A DNA stretch of 64,000 bases from Parafannyhessea umbonata. Its GTDB lineage: Bacteria; Actinomycetota; Coriobacteriia; Coriobacteriales; Atopobiaceae. The notes under the pieces are model-generated. The model saw only the letters and a list, made by a program, of their open reading frames with translations, was not told where the DNA came from and did not search any database. Location of the stretch: assembly GCF_012844235.1 (NCBI RefSeq), contig NZ_JABAGR010000006.1, forward strand, positions 62,001-126,000. Reading direction: 5' to 3'. Shown piece by piece: positions 8,186-17,090 of the stretch (position 1 is its first letter; every line of letters starts with the position of its first letter). The translations under genes and the position numbers were made by a program.

Positions 8186-8200
8186 CGTCCTTCTCGCCCG
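8186..8200 (+). repeat. TTCTCGCCC intergenic motif, copy 5
   Basis: CGTCCTTCTCGCCCG, placed between convergent genes, so it cannot be a promoter element for either neighbour in this orientation. Confidence 0.6.
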
Positions 8201-8220
8201 CGGCGCGCGTGCGTGCGCGC

Positions 8221-8256
8221 AAAAACGGGACCCGCCACCGAGGTGACGGGTCCCGT
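8221..8256 (-). terminator. Rho-independent terminator after GGGtGRT gene
   Basis: ACGGGACCCG / CGGGTCCCGT hairpin with a TTTTT run on the minus strand, 23 bases past the stop at 8279. Confidence 0.88.
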
Positions 8257-8278
8257 GCTGCCTTTGCGGGGAAAGGTC

Positions 8279-9283
8279 CTACTTGGTGAGGGCTTCCTCG
8301 ACGGCGACGGCGCACGCGACGGTGCAGCCGACCATGGGGTTGTTGCCCATGCCGATGAGGCCCATCATGTCAACGTGCGCAGGCACGGAGCTGGAGCCGG
8401 CGAACTGGGCGCTGGAGTGCATGCGGCCCATGGTGTCGGTCATGCCGTAGGAGGCAGGGCCGGCGGCCATGTTGTCCGGGTGCAGCGTGCGGCCGGTGCC
8501 GCCACCAGAGGCGACGGAGAAGTACTTCTTGCCGGCCAGGACGCGCTCCTTGAAGTAGGTGCCCGCGACGGGGTGCTGGAAGCGCGTGGGGTTGGTGGAG
8601 TTGCCGGTGATCGAGATGTCGACGTTCTCGTGCCACATGATGGCAACGCCCTCGCGGACGTCGTCGGCGCCGTAGCACTTGACGGCGGCACGCGGGCCCT
8701 CGGAGTAGGGGACCTCGCGCACGATCTCAAGCTCGCTGGTGTAGTAGTCGAACTTGGTCTGGACGTAGGTGAAGCCGTTGATGCGGGCGATGATCTGGGC
8801 GGCGTCCTTGCCAAGGCCGTTCAGGATGACGCGCAGCGGCTTCTTGCGGGCCTTGTTGGCGTTGTTGGCGATGCCGATGGCGCCCTCGGCGGCCGCGAAG
8901 GACTCGTGGCCGGCCAGGAACGCGAAGCACTCGGTGTCCTCGCCAAGCAGCATGGCGCCCAGGTTGCCGTGGCCCAGGCCGACCTTGCGCTCCTCGGCGA
9001 CGGAGCCGGGGACGCAGAACGCCTGCAGGCCGATGCCGATGGCGGCGGCGGCCTCGGACGCGGTCTTTACACCCTTCTTGACGGCGATGGCGCAGCCAAG
9101 GACGTATGCCCACTTTGCGTTCTCGAACGCGATGGACTGAATGCCCTCGGTGATCTGGTAGGGATCGAAGCCGAGGTCGGTGCAGATCTTGCGAGCTTCC
9201 TCAAGGTCAGCAATGCCGTACTCTGCGCAGGTCTTGTTGATCTTGTCGATGCGGCGCTCGTAGCCTTCGAACGTGATTGCCAT
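8279..9283 (-). CDS. GGGtGRT family protein
   Basis: A 334-residue member of the conserved but uncharacterised GGGtGRT family, named for a motif visible here as SGGGTGRT. It occurs in anaerobes next to a NifU-like scaffold gene, as it does here (17-base gap). There is no signal peptide or membrane segment. Conserved histidines (LGHGN, AGHES, MWHEN) and a few cysteines could serve metal or cofactor binding, but no enzymatic motif is recognisable. Co-transcription with the scaffold and a shared terminator suggest an iron-sulfur-related role, which is inference. Confidence 0.88.
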   Translation of the reverse strand: MAITFEGYERRIDKINKTCAEYGIADLEEARKICTDLGFDPYQITEGIQSIAFENAKWAYVLGCAIAVKKGVKTASEAAAAIGIGLQAFCVPGSVAEERKVGLGHGNLGAMLLGEDTECFAFLAGHESFAAAEGAIGIANNANKARKKPLRVILNGLGKDAAQIIARINGFTYVQTKFDYYTSELEIVREVPYSEGPRAAVKCYGADDVREGVAIMWHENVDISITGNSTNPTRFQHPVAGTYFKERVLAGKKYFSVASGGGTGRTLHPDNMAAGPASYGMTDTMGRMHSSAQFAGSSSVPAHVDMMGLIGMGNNPMVGCTVACAVAVEEALTK

Positions 9284-9301
9284 GTGTATTCAGCTCCCTT
9301 C

Positions 9302-9994
9302 CTACTCTTCGCGAGGATCGATGACCTTGGCGGGGTTGTCCCACTGGCCGTAGCGGCCCATGGCGCCCTCGACGGCCTCCTTGGGATCGGTGCCGGCCTT
9401 GATGGCGTCGGTGAACTTGCCGAGGTTAAGGAACTCGAAGCCGATGATCTCGTCGTCCTTGTTGAGGGCCATCTTGGTGATGTAGCCCTGGGTCAGCTCG
9501 AGGTAGCGGGCACCCTTGGCCTTGGTGCCGTAGGTGGTGCCCACCATGGAGCGGAGGCCCTTGCCAAGGTCGTCGAGGCCGGTGCCGACGGGCAGGCCGT
9601 CCTCGGAGAACGCGGTCTGGGTGCGGCCGTAGACGATCTGCAGGAAGAGCTCGCGCATGGCGACGTTGATGGCGTCGCAGACGAGGTCGGTGTTCAGCGC
9701 CTCGAGGATGGTCTTGCCGGGAAGAATCTCGGCTGCCATTGCCGCGGAGTGCGTCATGCCGGAGCAGCCGATCGTCTCGATCAGGCACTCCTCAATGACA
9801 CCCTGCTTGACGTTGAGGCTGAGCTTGCAGGCGCCCTGCTGGGGTGCGCACCAGCCTACACCGTGCGTGTAGCCAGAGATGTCAGAGATCTCCTTGGCCT
9901 GGACCCACTTGCCCTCCTCGGGAATGGGCGCAGGACCGTGGTATGCGCCCTTGGCGACAGTGCACATACGCTCCACTTCTGCGGAATACTGCAT
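9302..9994 (-). CDS. Iron-sulfur cluster scaffold-like (NifU/IscU-related) protein
   Basis: A 230-residue protein with an IscU/NifU-like core: cysteine-containing GWCAPQQGACKL, then IETIGCSGMTHSA, which resembles the GCAIS cysteine loop of scaffold proteins. It is longer than IscU (about 130 residues), with an extra C-terminal region. The ATG at 9994 is preceded by GAGGAGA. It is the first gene of a two-gene operon with GGGtGRT. It probably supplies or carries a metal cluster for its partner. That is inferred from family and context only. Confidence 0.8.
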   Translation of the reverse strand: MQYSAEVERMCTVAKGAYHGPAPIPEEGKWVQAKEISDISGYTHGVGWCAPQQGACKLSLNVKQGVIEECLIETIGCSGMTHSAAMAAEILPGKTILEALNTDLVCDAINVAMRELFLQIVYGRTQTAFSEDGLPVGTGLDDLGKGLRSMVGTTYGTKAKGARYLELTQGYITKMALNKDDEIIGFEFLNLGKFTDAIKAGTDPKEAVEGAMGRYGQWDNPAKVIDPREE

Positions 9995-10310
9995 GGTTCT
10001 CCTCTCCACCACATCAAGCGCGTCGGGCCTTGTCCCGCGCGCCACTGTCCGGTGTGTGACTGGCCCATGCGGCCGGTCAGACCCATTTTATGCCACGGCG
10101 TGTGTTTGTCGCCACAATACATTCAAGTTCGGTAGAAATATCGTTAGGGGCGGGACTTGACGCGGAAGCGTGGTCATTTGGTGTCGCGATTGATGGCTGT
10201 CGTACCGGGCGGGGGAGGGCGCAAGCACGCGCGGCACCTATAATCATTCGCACGCACGAGAAGTGCGGCGCCCTTGGTTTGGGTGCTCATCGTGGGCATG
10301 GAGGCTGCGG
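9995..10310. promoter_or_regulatory. 316-base divergent region with promoter-like boxes
   Basis: Separates the NifU-like gene (minus) from the HI0074-like gene (plus). A consensus -10 (TATAAT, 10239-10244) points to the plus-strand gene. On the minus strand an AT-rich CATAAAAT near 10085 may serve the NifU-like operon. No other feature seen. Confidence 0.45.
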
Positions 10311-10745
10311 ATGACGATGGGCTACGAAATCGGGCTGGGTCGGCTTGTCAGGCTAAACGCATCCCTCGCGTTGGCGTATCAGAAGCCGGTCTTCGCCGAC
10401 GACTACGTGCTCTGCGGGCTGCTGGACCAGTTCTCGCGCGCGTTCGACTCCGCGTGCGCGACCATGCGGTGCGTCTTGGCGGACGGTTGGGGCGTCGACG
10501 ACTTCCCGGAGGGGACCACGCGCGAGCTCCTTTCCAAGGCGCTCTACAACGGGCTGATTACGGACGAGAAGAGCTGGCTTTCCATGCTGCGGCTCAGGAG
10601 CGAGCTTCCACAGATACATGTTGCCACTCTGGACAATCCGAGCGTGTCCGCGGTCGCCGCGCGCGACATCCTGGAGCGCTACATTCCCGCGCTCGCGGCG
10701 TTCGAGCGGGACATGCGCGAGGTCGTGGCCGGGCTTCCGAAGTAG
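10311..10745 (+). CDS. HI0074/HepT-like nucleotidyltransferase substrate-binding protein (orphan)
   Basis: A 144-residue all-helical protein of the HI0074 family, a branch of the HEPN superfamily. It shows the family layout: a central FDSACATMRCVLAD helix, then TTRELLSKALYNGLI, then the SWLSMLRLRSELPQIH segment. The last gives an R-x6-H arrangement like the HEPN ribonuclease motif. Family members normally sit next to a minimal nucleotidyltransferase (MNT) and form a toxin-antitoxin pair, but none is present within the neighbourhood. ATG 10311 has GGAGG six bases upstream. Function without the partner is unclear. Confidence 0.72.
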   Translation: MTMGYEIGLGRLVRLNASLALAYQKPVFADDYVLCGLLDQFSRAFDSACATMRCVLADGWGVDDFPEGTTRELLSKALYNGLITDEKSWLSMLRLRSELPQIHVATLDNPSVSAVAARDILERYIPALAAFERDMREVVAGLPK

Positions 10746-10833
10746 GCCCCACGCCAGGCGGCGTCGGGCTGTATGCGGGATTGTGCGTGTCCGAGGGCCG
10801 TCGCGCGCCCGTGTGCCGCGACCCCGCGTGGCA

Positions 10834-10848
10834 CGTCCTTCTCGCCCG
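10834..10848 (+). repeat. TTCTCGCCC intergenic motif, copy 6
   Basis: CGTCCTTCTCGCCCG, 34 bases before the EamA gene and about 20 bases upstream of its TATAAT box. Confidence 0.6.
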
Positions 10849-10868
10849 GGGCGCCGCCGCCCATGCCA

Positions 10869-10874
10869 TATAAT
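10869..10874 (+). promoter_or_regulatory. -10 box implying a leaderless transcript
   Basis: TATAAT lies only seven bases before the ATG at 10882, so a transcript starting at the usual distance would begin at or next to the start codon. No -35 consensus is visible. Confidence 0.45.
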
Positions 10875-10881
10875 CGGTGGG

Positions 10882-11811
10882 ATGAACACTCCCCGGAACA
10901 TACCAAGCTGGGCGTACGCCGTGGCCGTGGTGCTGACCACCGTGGCGTACGGCGCGTCGTACGTGGTCATCAAGGACGCGATGGAGGCCGTGGCCACGTC
11001 GTGGCTGCTTGCCATGCGCTTTGGGCTGGCGGCCCTTGTGCTGGGCGTGGCGTTCTGGCGGCGCATCGCGCGGACCATCGATTTGAGCCACGTGCTGGCC
11101 GGCGTGGTGGTGGGCCTGCCGGAGGCGCTGGGGTTTCTGCTGCAGAACCTGGGACTCACGCAGACCTCGCCCGGGCGCAACGCGTTCCTCACGGCCACGT
11201 ACTGCGTGATGGTGCCGTTTCTGGCGTGGGCGGTCGAGCGCCGTCGGCCGGGCGCAAACAACGTGGTAGCGGCGCTCATGTGCCTGACCGGGGTGGGGCT
11301 GCTGTCGCTCACGGGGCGGCAGAGCCTGAGCCTGGGCGCGGGCGACTGGCTCACGCTCCTCTCCGCGCTGATGTACGCGAGCAACATGGTGGCCGTAGGG
11401 CGCCTGGGCCGCGCGCACGACGCCGTGTGCCTGACGTTCGTCATGCTTGCGACGTGCTCGCTCGTGTGCCTGGGGTGGGCGGTCGCGCTTGAGCCGGCGC
11501 CCGCGGCATCCGCGTTCACGGCGGAGTTCGCCGCAGAGCTGGCGTACATAACCATTGCGACCACCGTCGTGGGGCTGCTCGTGCAGAACGTCGCGCAGCG
11601 GCACCTGCCGTCGTCCCAGGTGGCGCTCCTGCTCTCGTTCGAGAGCGTGTTCGCGGCGGTGTTCTCCGTCGCGTTCTACGGCGAGAAGATCACGCCCTCC
11701 CTGCTTGCGGGGTTCGCCCTCATCTTCTGGGCGGTCCTGGTGAGCCAGTTTGCGCCCGACCGCCGGCAGGCGGACGAGCTGAGGGCCGAGGCCAGAAGGG
11801 GGAGGCTGTAG
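10882..11811 (+). CDS. EamA/DMT family transporter (first of tandem pair)
   Basis: A 309-residue inner-membrane exporter of the drug/metabolite transporter superfamily: two EamA repeats, about ten membrane helices. Paralog of the next gene: GRNAFLTATYCVMVPFL, QNLGLT and the AFYGEKITP end are shared almost exactly. The ATG is placed at 10882 because the membrane segment starts right after it. A -10 box at 10869 suggests leaderless translation, since the GGTGGG upstream is too close to act as a ribosome site. Substrate unknown. Confidence 0.82.
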   Translation: MNTPRNIPSWAYAVAVVLTTVAYGASYVVIKDAMEAVATSWLLAMRFGLAALVLGVAFWRRIARTIDLSHVLAGVVVGLPEALGFLLQNLGLTQTSPGRNAFLTATYCVMVPFLAWAVERRRPGANNVVAALMCLTGVGLLSLTGRQSLSLGAGDWLTLLSALMYASNMVAVGRLGRAHDAVCLTFVMLATCSLVCLGWAVALEPAPAASAFTAEFAAELAYITIATTVVGLLVQNVAQRHLPSSQVALLLSFESVFAAVFSVAFYGEKITPSLLAGFALIFWAVLVSQFAPDRRQADELRAEARRGRL

Positions 11812-12767
11812 TGTCGAGGGAAGCGTTGCGCGCGGGCGCGGGCGCGGGAACGGGTGCCGCGGGCGCGCGCCGCGAGCCGCCGGCGTGGGCGTTCGAGCTG
11901 GGGCTGCTGCTTGCGGCCGTCATCTGGGGAGGCGCGTTCGTGGTCCTGAAGGACACGCTGGACGCCATGACCCCCATCTGGATCATCGCGGTGCGCTTCT
12001 GCCTGGCGACGCTGGTGATGGTTGCCATCTTCCACCGCCGCCTCGCGCGCTACCTGGACGCGAGCCACGTGCTGGCGGGCGTGGCGATCGGCCTTCCGGA
12101 GGCCGTCGCGTTCATCATCCAGAACGTGGGCCTTTCGGGCACCACGCCCGGCAGGAACGCGTTTCTTACGGCGACGTACTGCGTGATGGTGCCGTTTCTT
12201 AACTGGGCGTTCCTGCGCAGGCGGCCCGGCGCAAACAGCGTGGTCGCGGCGCTCTTGTGCCTTACGGGCGTGGGGTTTCTGGCGCTTTCCGGCGAGCGCG
12301 GCTTTGGCCTGGGGTTTGGTGACGTGGTCACGCTCGTTTCGTCCCTGTTCTTCGCGCTCAACATCGTGGCCGTGGGCCGCTTTGGGCGCGCGCACGACGC
12401 CATGGTCATCACGACGGTGATGTTTGCGCTTTCGGCCGTGCTGTGCACCGCCGTGGCGCTGGTGGCAGAGCCCGTGCCCAACTTCGCCGCGCTGACGCCG
12501 CGGTTCTGGGGGTGCATGGCCTACGTGGTGCTGGGCTCCACGGTGACGGCGCTGCTGCTGCAGAACGTTGGACAGCGCCACGTGCCGCCGGCGCAGGCCG
12601 CGCTCTTGCTCTCGCTCGAGAGCGTGTTCGCGGTGCTGTTCTCCATCGTGTTCTACGGCGAGAAGGTCACGCCCCCTCTGATGGCGGGCTTCGTCCTCAT
12701 CTTCGTGGCGATCACCGTGAGCCAGTTTGGGCTGGGACCGCTCGTCCGCGCGAAGGCGCGCGGCTGA
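11811..12767 (+). CDS. EamA/DMT family transporter (second of tandem pair)
   Basis: A 318-residue ten-helix transporter that differs from its neighbour mainly by a 25-residue Ala/Gly/Arg-rich N-terminal extension. GTG start at 11811 overlapping the previous TAG by one base, with GGGGGAGG upstream, so the pair is translationally coupled. The two proteins may work as a heterodimer, as some DMT pairs do. This is inferred from coupling and paralogy. Substrate unknown. Confidence 0.85.
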   Translation: MSREALRAGAGAGTGAAGARREPPAWAFELGLLLAAVIWGGAFVVLKDTLDAMTPIWIIAVRFCLATLVMVAIFHRRLARYLDASHVLAGVAIGLPEAVAFIIQNVGLSGTTPGRNAFLTATYCVMVPFLNWAFLRRRPGANSVVAALLCLTGVGFLALSGERGFGLGFGDVVTLVSSLFFALNIVAVGRFGRAHDAMVITTVMFALSAVLCTAVALVAEPVPNFAALTPRFWGCMAYVVLGSTVTALLLQNVGQRHVPPAQAALLLSLESVFAVLFSIVFYGEKVTPPLMAGFVLIFVAITVSQFGLGPLVRAKARG

Positions 12768-12893
12768 CGGGGCCGTTGGAGAAACACGCCTCCGCCGCGC
12801 CCGAAACGCGCTACGCTAAAAAGATACGCGAGGCGCCAGTTTTCGCAATTGCGGGAACGAATGGCCTACGATATGGCACCAACAACGGGAACA

Positions 12894-12908
12894 CGTTCTT
12901 CTCGCCCG
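12894..12908 (+). repeat. TTCTCGCCC intergenic motif, copy 7
   Basis: CGTTCTTCTCGCCCG, 62 bases before the SNF2 gene start. Confidence 0.6.
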
Positions 12909-12969
12909 CGGGGTCGCCATGTGGCGCAGGCGTGGCGTCGCGCAGGAAAGAGGGGCAGGAGGTCGTCGC

Positions 12970-15900
12970 TTGATATCCGAGAAGTCGCTGTCCAAGGTCT
13001 GCAGGCCGGCGGTGCTGGGGCGCGGGCGCATCATAGCGCAGCGCAGCGACCGCATATGGAACCGCTCCTGCAGCTACAGCGGCTCGCGCATCAGCATCGA
13101 GGCGTGCGTCGACAGCTCGAGCGGCTACGAGGACCACTACCGCTGTGGCATCACCATTGACGAGGCCGCGGACGAGGTGGTGGACTACCACTGCACCTGT
13201 CCGGCGGCGCGGCGCTATCCGGGGCCGTGCAAGCACAGCATCGCGCTGGCGCTGGACTTCAACCGCAACGCGGGCGCGTACAAGGGCCACAGCCCGCAGG
13301 GCCAGACGGGCACCTCGCGCGTGCTGGGCGACTACCTGGACCGCGCGTGCGCGCCGGCCCCGGTGCGCGTGGCCTCCGCGGCGGACGCGGCGCCCGGGAC
13401 CGTGGGCCTCAAGGTGACGCTCGAGCACGAGTACGACTGGTACCTGCGCCTGAGGATAGCGGGGCCGCGCGGCTCGTATGTGGTGCGCGACGTGGGCGAG
13501 CTTGCGCAGGACATCATGGCGGGCGCGTTTCACGAGTATGGCAAGAAGCTCGCGTTCGTGCACTCGCTCGACATGTTCGACGCACAGTCGCGCCCCGTGG
13601 CGGAGCTTCTGGTGCGCGCCGTGCAGAACAGGCGCTCGTTCGCGTCTTCGCGCGTGTCGCCGCGCGTGTATGGCATGCCGGGGCTGCAGACGCCCATCGG
13701 CCGTGAGCTGCGGCTCTCGCCTCCGGAGCTGGACGAGCTCATAGCGCTGCACGTTGGCCGTACGATCGAGGTCGAGGTGGCGACGGAGGGCGTGCAGCAG
13801 CCGGCGCGCGACGTGACCGTCGCGGACGGCGACCCCCAGGTGGGCCTGCGGCTTAAGGAGGCGCGCTATGGCGCGTTCGACCTGGAGCGCGAGGGCGAGG
13901 CGGAGTTCTTCACGACGCCTGGCCACCTGTACGCGCTGACGCGCGACGCGCTCTTCCGCTGCTCCAAGCGGCTGCTGGACGTGGCGCCGTTCCTTACGAG
14001 CGTGTATTCGAGCCACGCGCCCCGGGTGCTTCTGGGCGAGCGCGACGTGCCGCGCTTTGCGGCCGCGGTGCTGCCCCGCGTGGGCGAGGCCATGCGCGTG
14101 GACGCGCCGCAGGAGGTGCTGGACCAGATGCCGCAGCCCCTCACGCTGGACTTCTACCTGGACCACGCGCGCGCGGGCGTGACGTGCCGCGCGGAGGCCA
14201 GCTACGGCGCCCGCCGGCTCTCCGTGCTCACGCGCGACCCCGACGCCGTGCCGGATTACGCGCGCGACGCCGCGGGGGAGGCCCGGGCGCGCCAGCTGGT
14301 GCAGCAGTACTTCAGGCTGCCGGCCGCGGGCGGCACGGTGGCGACCATAGGCGAGAAGGACACCCCTGCCATCGCGAGGCTGCTTTTGGACGGCATGGCC
14401 CGCCTTCGCGAGGCGGGCACCGTCCACGTGACGGACGCGTTCGACCGGATGCTGCGCCGCGAGGCGCCAAGGGTGCAGGTGGGGCTCTCCGTGCGGTCGA
14501 ACCTCATCAACCTGAGGGTCTCCGCGGACGACCTGCCGCTGGACGAGCTGTTTGGCCTGCTTGCCAGCTACCGCCGCCACCAGCGCTTCCACCGGCTGCG
14601 CGACGGATCGTTCGTGGACCTTGCCGGAGCGGACCTTTCGCAGGCGGCCGCCCTCGCGGAGGAGCTTGGCCTGACCGCGCGCGACCTTGCGGCCGGCGAG
14701 GTGAGCATTCCCAGCTACAAGGCGTTCCTGCTCGACAACATCATGACGGACGAGCAGAAGGACGAGTCGTTCCGCGCGTACGTGGACGGATTTCGCTCCG
14801 TGGACCCCAAGCGCTTCGAGCCGCCCGCCGCGATCGCGGGCCAGCTGCGCCCGTACCAGCGCGCCGGCTTCCAGTGGCTCAGCGCGCTTGCGGCCATGGG
14901 CTTTGGCGGCATCCTCGCGGACGAGATGGGCCTGGGCAAGTCCGTGCAGATGATATCCTTCCTGCTGGCAAACCGCGGCAGGGGCACGAGCCTCGTGGTG
15001 TGCCCGTCCTCCCTGGTCTACAACTGGGTGGCGGAGTTCCAGAAGTTCGCGCCCCAGATGGACGTGGCGCCCGTGGTGGGCACGGCGCCGGAGCGCGCCC
15101 GCATCCGCCGCGAGCGCGGCCACGAGGTGCTCATAACCAGCTACGACCTGCTGCGCCGCGACATAGAGGGCTACGCCCCCACGGAGTTCTGGTGCGAGGT
15201 CCTGGACGAGGCGCAGTACATAAAGAACCACGAAACGCTCTCTGCCCGCGCGGTGAAGGCCGTCACGGCGCGGCACCGCTTCGCGCTCACGGGCACGCCC
15301 ATCGAGAACCGCCTGTCCGAGCTCTGGAGCATATTCGACTACCTCATGCCGGGGCTCCTGGGCGGCTACGACCGCTTTCGCGAGAGGTACGAGGACCCCA
15401 TCCTTGCGGGCGACGCGGACTGCGCCAACAGGCTGCGCGCGGCCATAGGCCCGTTCGTGCTGCGCCGCCTGAAGCGCGACGTGCTGAGCGACCTGCCCGA
15501 CAAGCTGGAGCAGGTGGTGTACGCGCAGCTCGAGGGCGAGCAGCGTCAGCTGTACAACGCGCACGAGCAGGCGCTGCGCCTCTCGCTCACGTCCCAGACC
15601 GACCAGGAATTCACCCGCGGCAAGCTGCAGGTGCTCGCGGAGCTCATGCGCCTGCGCCAGCTGTGCTGCGACCCCCGCCTGGTGTACGAGGACTACGACG
15701 GCCCCTCGGCCAAGCTCGACACGATCTTCTCGCTCGTGGAGCGCGTGGTGGACGCCCAGGCCAAGGTCCTGGTGTTCTCGCAGTTCACGAGCTACCTGGA
15801 CCTCATTGCGCAGCGGCTGGACGCGCACGGCGTCGCCCACTACATGCTCACGGGCGCCACGCCCAAGAAGCGCCGCCTGCAGCTGGTGGATTCGTTCAAC

Positions 15901-16221
15901 CAGGACGACACGCCCGTGTTCCTGATTTCGCTCAAGGCTGGCGGCACCGGCCTCAACCTCACGGGCGCCTCCGTGGTGGTGCACGCGGACCCGTGGTGGA
16001 ACGCCGCCGCGCAGAACCAGGCCACGGACCGCGCCCACCGCATTGGCCAGACGCGCGAGGTCACGGTGTACAAGGTCATCGCCCGCGACACCGTGGAGGA
16101 CAGGATCCTGGCGCTGCAGGAGGCCAAGAGCGAGCTCGCCAACCAGGTGGTGGGCGAGGGCGGCGGCACGTCGCTCTCGAGCCTGCGCAAGGAGGACCTG
16201 GTGGACCTGCTGGGGAGGTAG
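12970..16221 (+). CDS. SWIM-zinc-finger SNF2 family helicase
   Basis: A 1083-residue ATP-dependent DNA translocase. The N-terminal SWIM zinc finger (about residues 73-90) shows CTC...GPCKH spacing. The SNF2 core begins near residue 624 (LRPYQRAGFQW), with Walker A DEMGLGKS, the DEAQ box in VLDEAQYIKN (about 743), a helicase C domain from about 930 and the motif VI DRAHRIGQ near 1016. Full length for bacterial SWIM-SNF2 proteins. I favour the TTG at 12970 (GGAGG upstream). An in-frame ATG at 12919 lacks a ribosome site. Probable role is chromatin or transcription-linked DNA remodelling. No nuclease or methylase is adjacent, so there is no sign of a defence system. Confidence 0.9.
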   Translation: MISEKSLSKVCRPAVLGRGRIIAQRSDRIWNRSCSYSGSRISIEACVDSSSGYEDHYRCGITIDEAADEVVDYHCTCPAARRYPGPCKHSIALALDFNRNAGAYKGHSPQGQTGTSRVLGDYLDRACAPAPVRVASAADAAPGTVGLKVTLEHEYDWYLRLRIAGPRGSYVVRDVGELAQDIMAGAFHEYGKKLAFVHSLDMFDAQSRPVAELLVRAVQNRRSFASSRVSPRVYGMPGLQTPIGRELRLSPPELDELIALHVGRTIEVEVATEGVQQPARDVTVADGDPQVGLRLKEARYGAFDLEREGEAEFFTTPGHLYALTRDALFRCSKRLLDVAPFLTSVYSSHAPRVLLGERDVPRFAAAVLPRVGEAMRVDAPQEVLDQMPQPLTLDFYLDHARAGVTCRAEASYGARRLSVLTRDPDAVPDYARDAAGEARARQLVQQYFRLPAAGGTVATIGEKDTPAIARLLLDGMARLREAGTVHVTDAFDRMLRREAPRVQVGLSVRSNLINLRVSADDLPLDELFGLLASYRRHQRFHRLRDGSFVDLAGADLSQAAALAEELGLTARDLAAGEVSIPSYKAFLLDNIMTDEQKDESFRAYVDGFRSVDPKRFEPPAAIAGQLRPYQRAGFQWLSALAAMGFGGILADEMGLGKSVQMISFLLANRGRGTSLVVCPSSLVYNWVAEFQKFAPQMDVAPVVGTAPERARIRRERGHEVLITSYDLLRRDIEGYAPTEFWCEVLDEAQYIKNHETLSARAVKAVTARHRFALTGTPIENRLSELWSIFDYLMPGLLGGYDRFRERYEDPILAGDADCANRLRAAIGPFVLRRLKRDVLSDLPDKLEQVVYAQLEGEQRQLYNAHEQALRLSLTSQTDQEFTRGKLQVLAELMRLRQLCCDPRLVYEDYDGPSAKLDTIFSLVERVVDAQAKVLVFSQFTSYLDLIAQRLDAHGVAHYMLTGATPKKRRLQLVDSFNQDDTPVFLISLKAGGTGLNLTGASVVVHADPWWNAAAQNQATDRAHRIGQTREVTVYKVIARDTVEDRILALQEAKSELANQVVGEGGGTSLSSLRKEDLVDLLGR

Positions 16222-16319
16222 CGCCGCAAAAGGCGCCTTGCGGCCGCGCTTGGTGTACCATTCACAGCTACATGTCGTTTTCGCAGGAAATCCGCCCTGC
16301 GCAACTGGGGGAGAAGAAC

Positions 16320-17042
16320 GTGGTACTTTTTGGTGCGCTCATGAACGGCCTCGAGGCTTTCGTGGGCGGTGTGCTCGGCCTGCTGTTCAAGCGTCACGTT
16401 TCGGACGACCTGGGCGACTTCCTCCTTAAGGGCCAGGGCCTGTGCGTGGTGCTCGTGGCCGTGCAGGGCATGGTCGCAAAGGGCGGCTCAATCGCGGTGG
16501 TCACCATGGCCGTGGCCCTGGGCTCGGTCGTGGGCTACGCCATCGACCTGGACGGGTGGGTGCGCCGCCTGGGCGACTGGGCCCAGGCCAGGCTGGACAG
16601 GCTGTTTGGCGGCAGCGAGCGTCTGGGCAGCTTCAGCGAGGGCTTCGTCGCGTCCACCCTGTTCTGCTGCACCGGCGCCATGGCGATACTGGGGTCCATA
16701 TCCGCCGGCATCCAGCTGGACCCATCCACCCTCATCGCGAAGGGCGTGATCGACCTTGTGGTGTGTCTGCCGCTCGCGGCCACCATGGGCATAGGCGTGC
16801 CGTTCTGCGGCGTGAGCCTCGTGGTGTACGAGGGCGTCCTGAGCGTGCTCGCAAGCCTCGTGGGCCCGCTCCTGAGCCATGCCGTCATCCTGCAGATGGG
16901 CGTCACCGGCTCCGTGCTGCTGCTTGCCGTCGGCACAAACCTCATGGGAGTCACCAACATCAAGGTCGCAAACATCCTGCCGGCGGCGTTCCTGCCCATC
17001 GCCCTCGTGCCGCTCGCGGGCGTGGTGGCCTCTGTCCTGTAG
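16320..17042 (+). CDS. DUF554 family membrane protein
   Basis: A 240-residue membrane protein with about six to seven helices and the DUF554 pattern (GALMNGLEAFVGGVLGLLF at the start, GVTNIKVANILPA near the end). Members are proposed transporters or permeases of unknown substrate. GTG start at 16320 preceded by GGGGGAG, 98 bases after the SNF2 gene. Confidence 0.82.
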   Translation: MVLFGALMNGLEAFVGGVLGLLFKRHVSDDLGDFLLKGQGLCVVLVAVQGMVAKGGSIAVVTMAVALGSVVGYAIDLDGWVRRLGDWAQARLDRLFGGSERLGSFSEGFVASTLFCCTGAMAILGSISAGIQLDPSTLIAKGVIDLVVCLPLAATMGIGVPFCGVSLVVYEGVLSVLASLVGPLLSHAVILQMGVTGSVLLLAVGTNLMGVTNIKVANILPAAFLPIALVPLAGVVASVL

Positions 17043-17090
17043 CCCCGCCGCGCAAGTCTCCGGCGCAGAGCGAACGCCGCCGCGCAGGAA

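Noticed and set aside
12970-16221. SNF2 helicase as part of a defence island
   Set aside because: No nuclease, methylase or DISARM-type partner lies next to it. Neighbours are transporters and a DUF554 protein.
16306-16322. GGGGGAGAAGAACG before the DUF554 gene as another motif copy
   Set aside because: The GGGGGAG is correctly spaced for the GTG start at 16320, so a ribosome site explains it.
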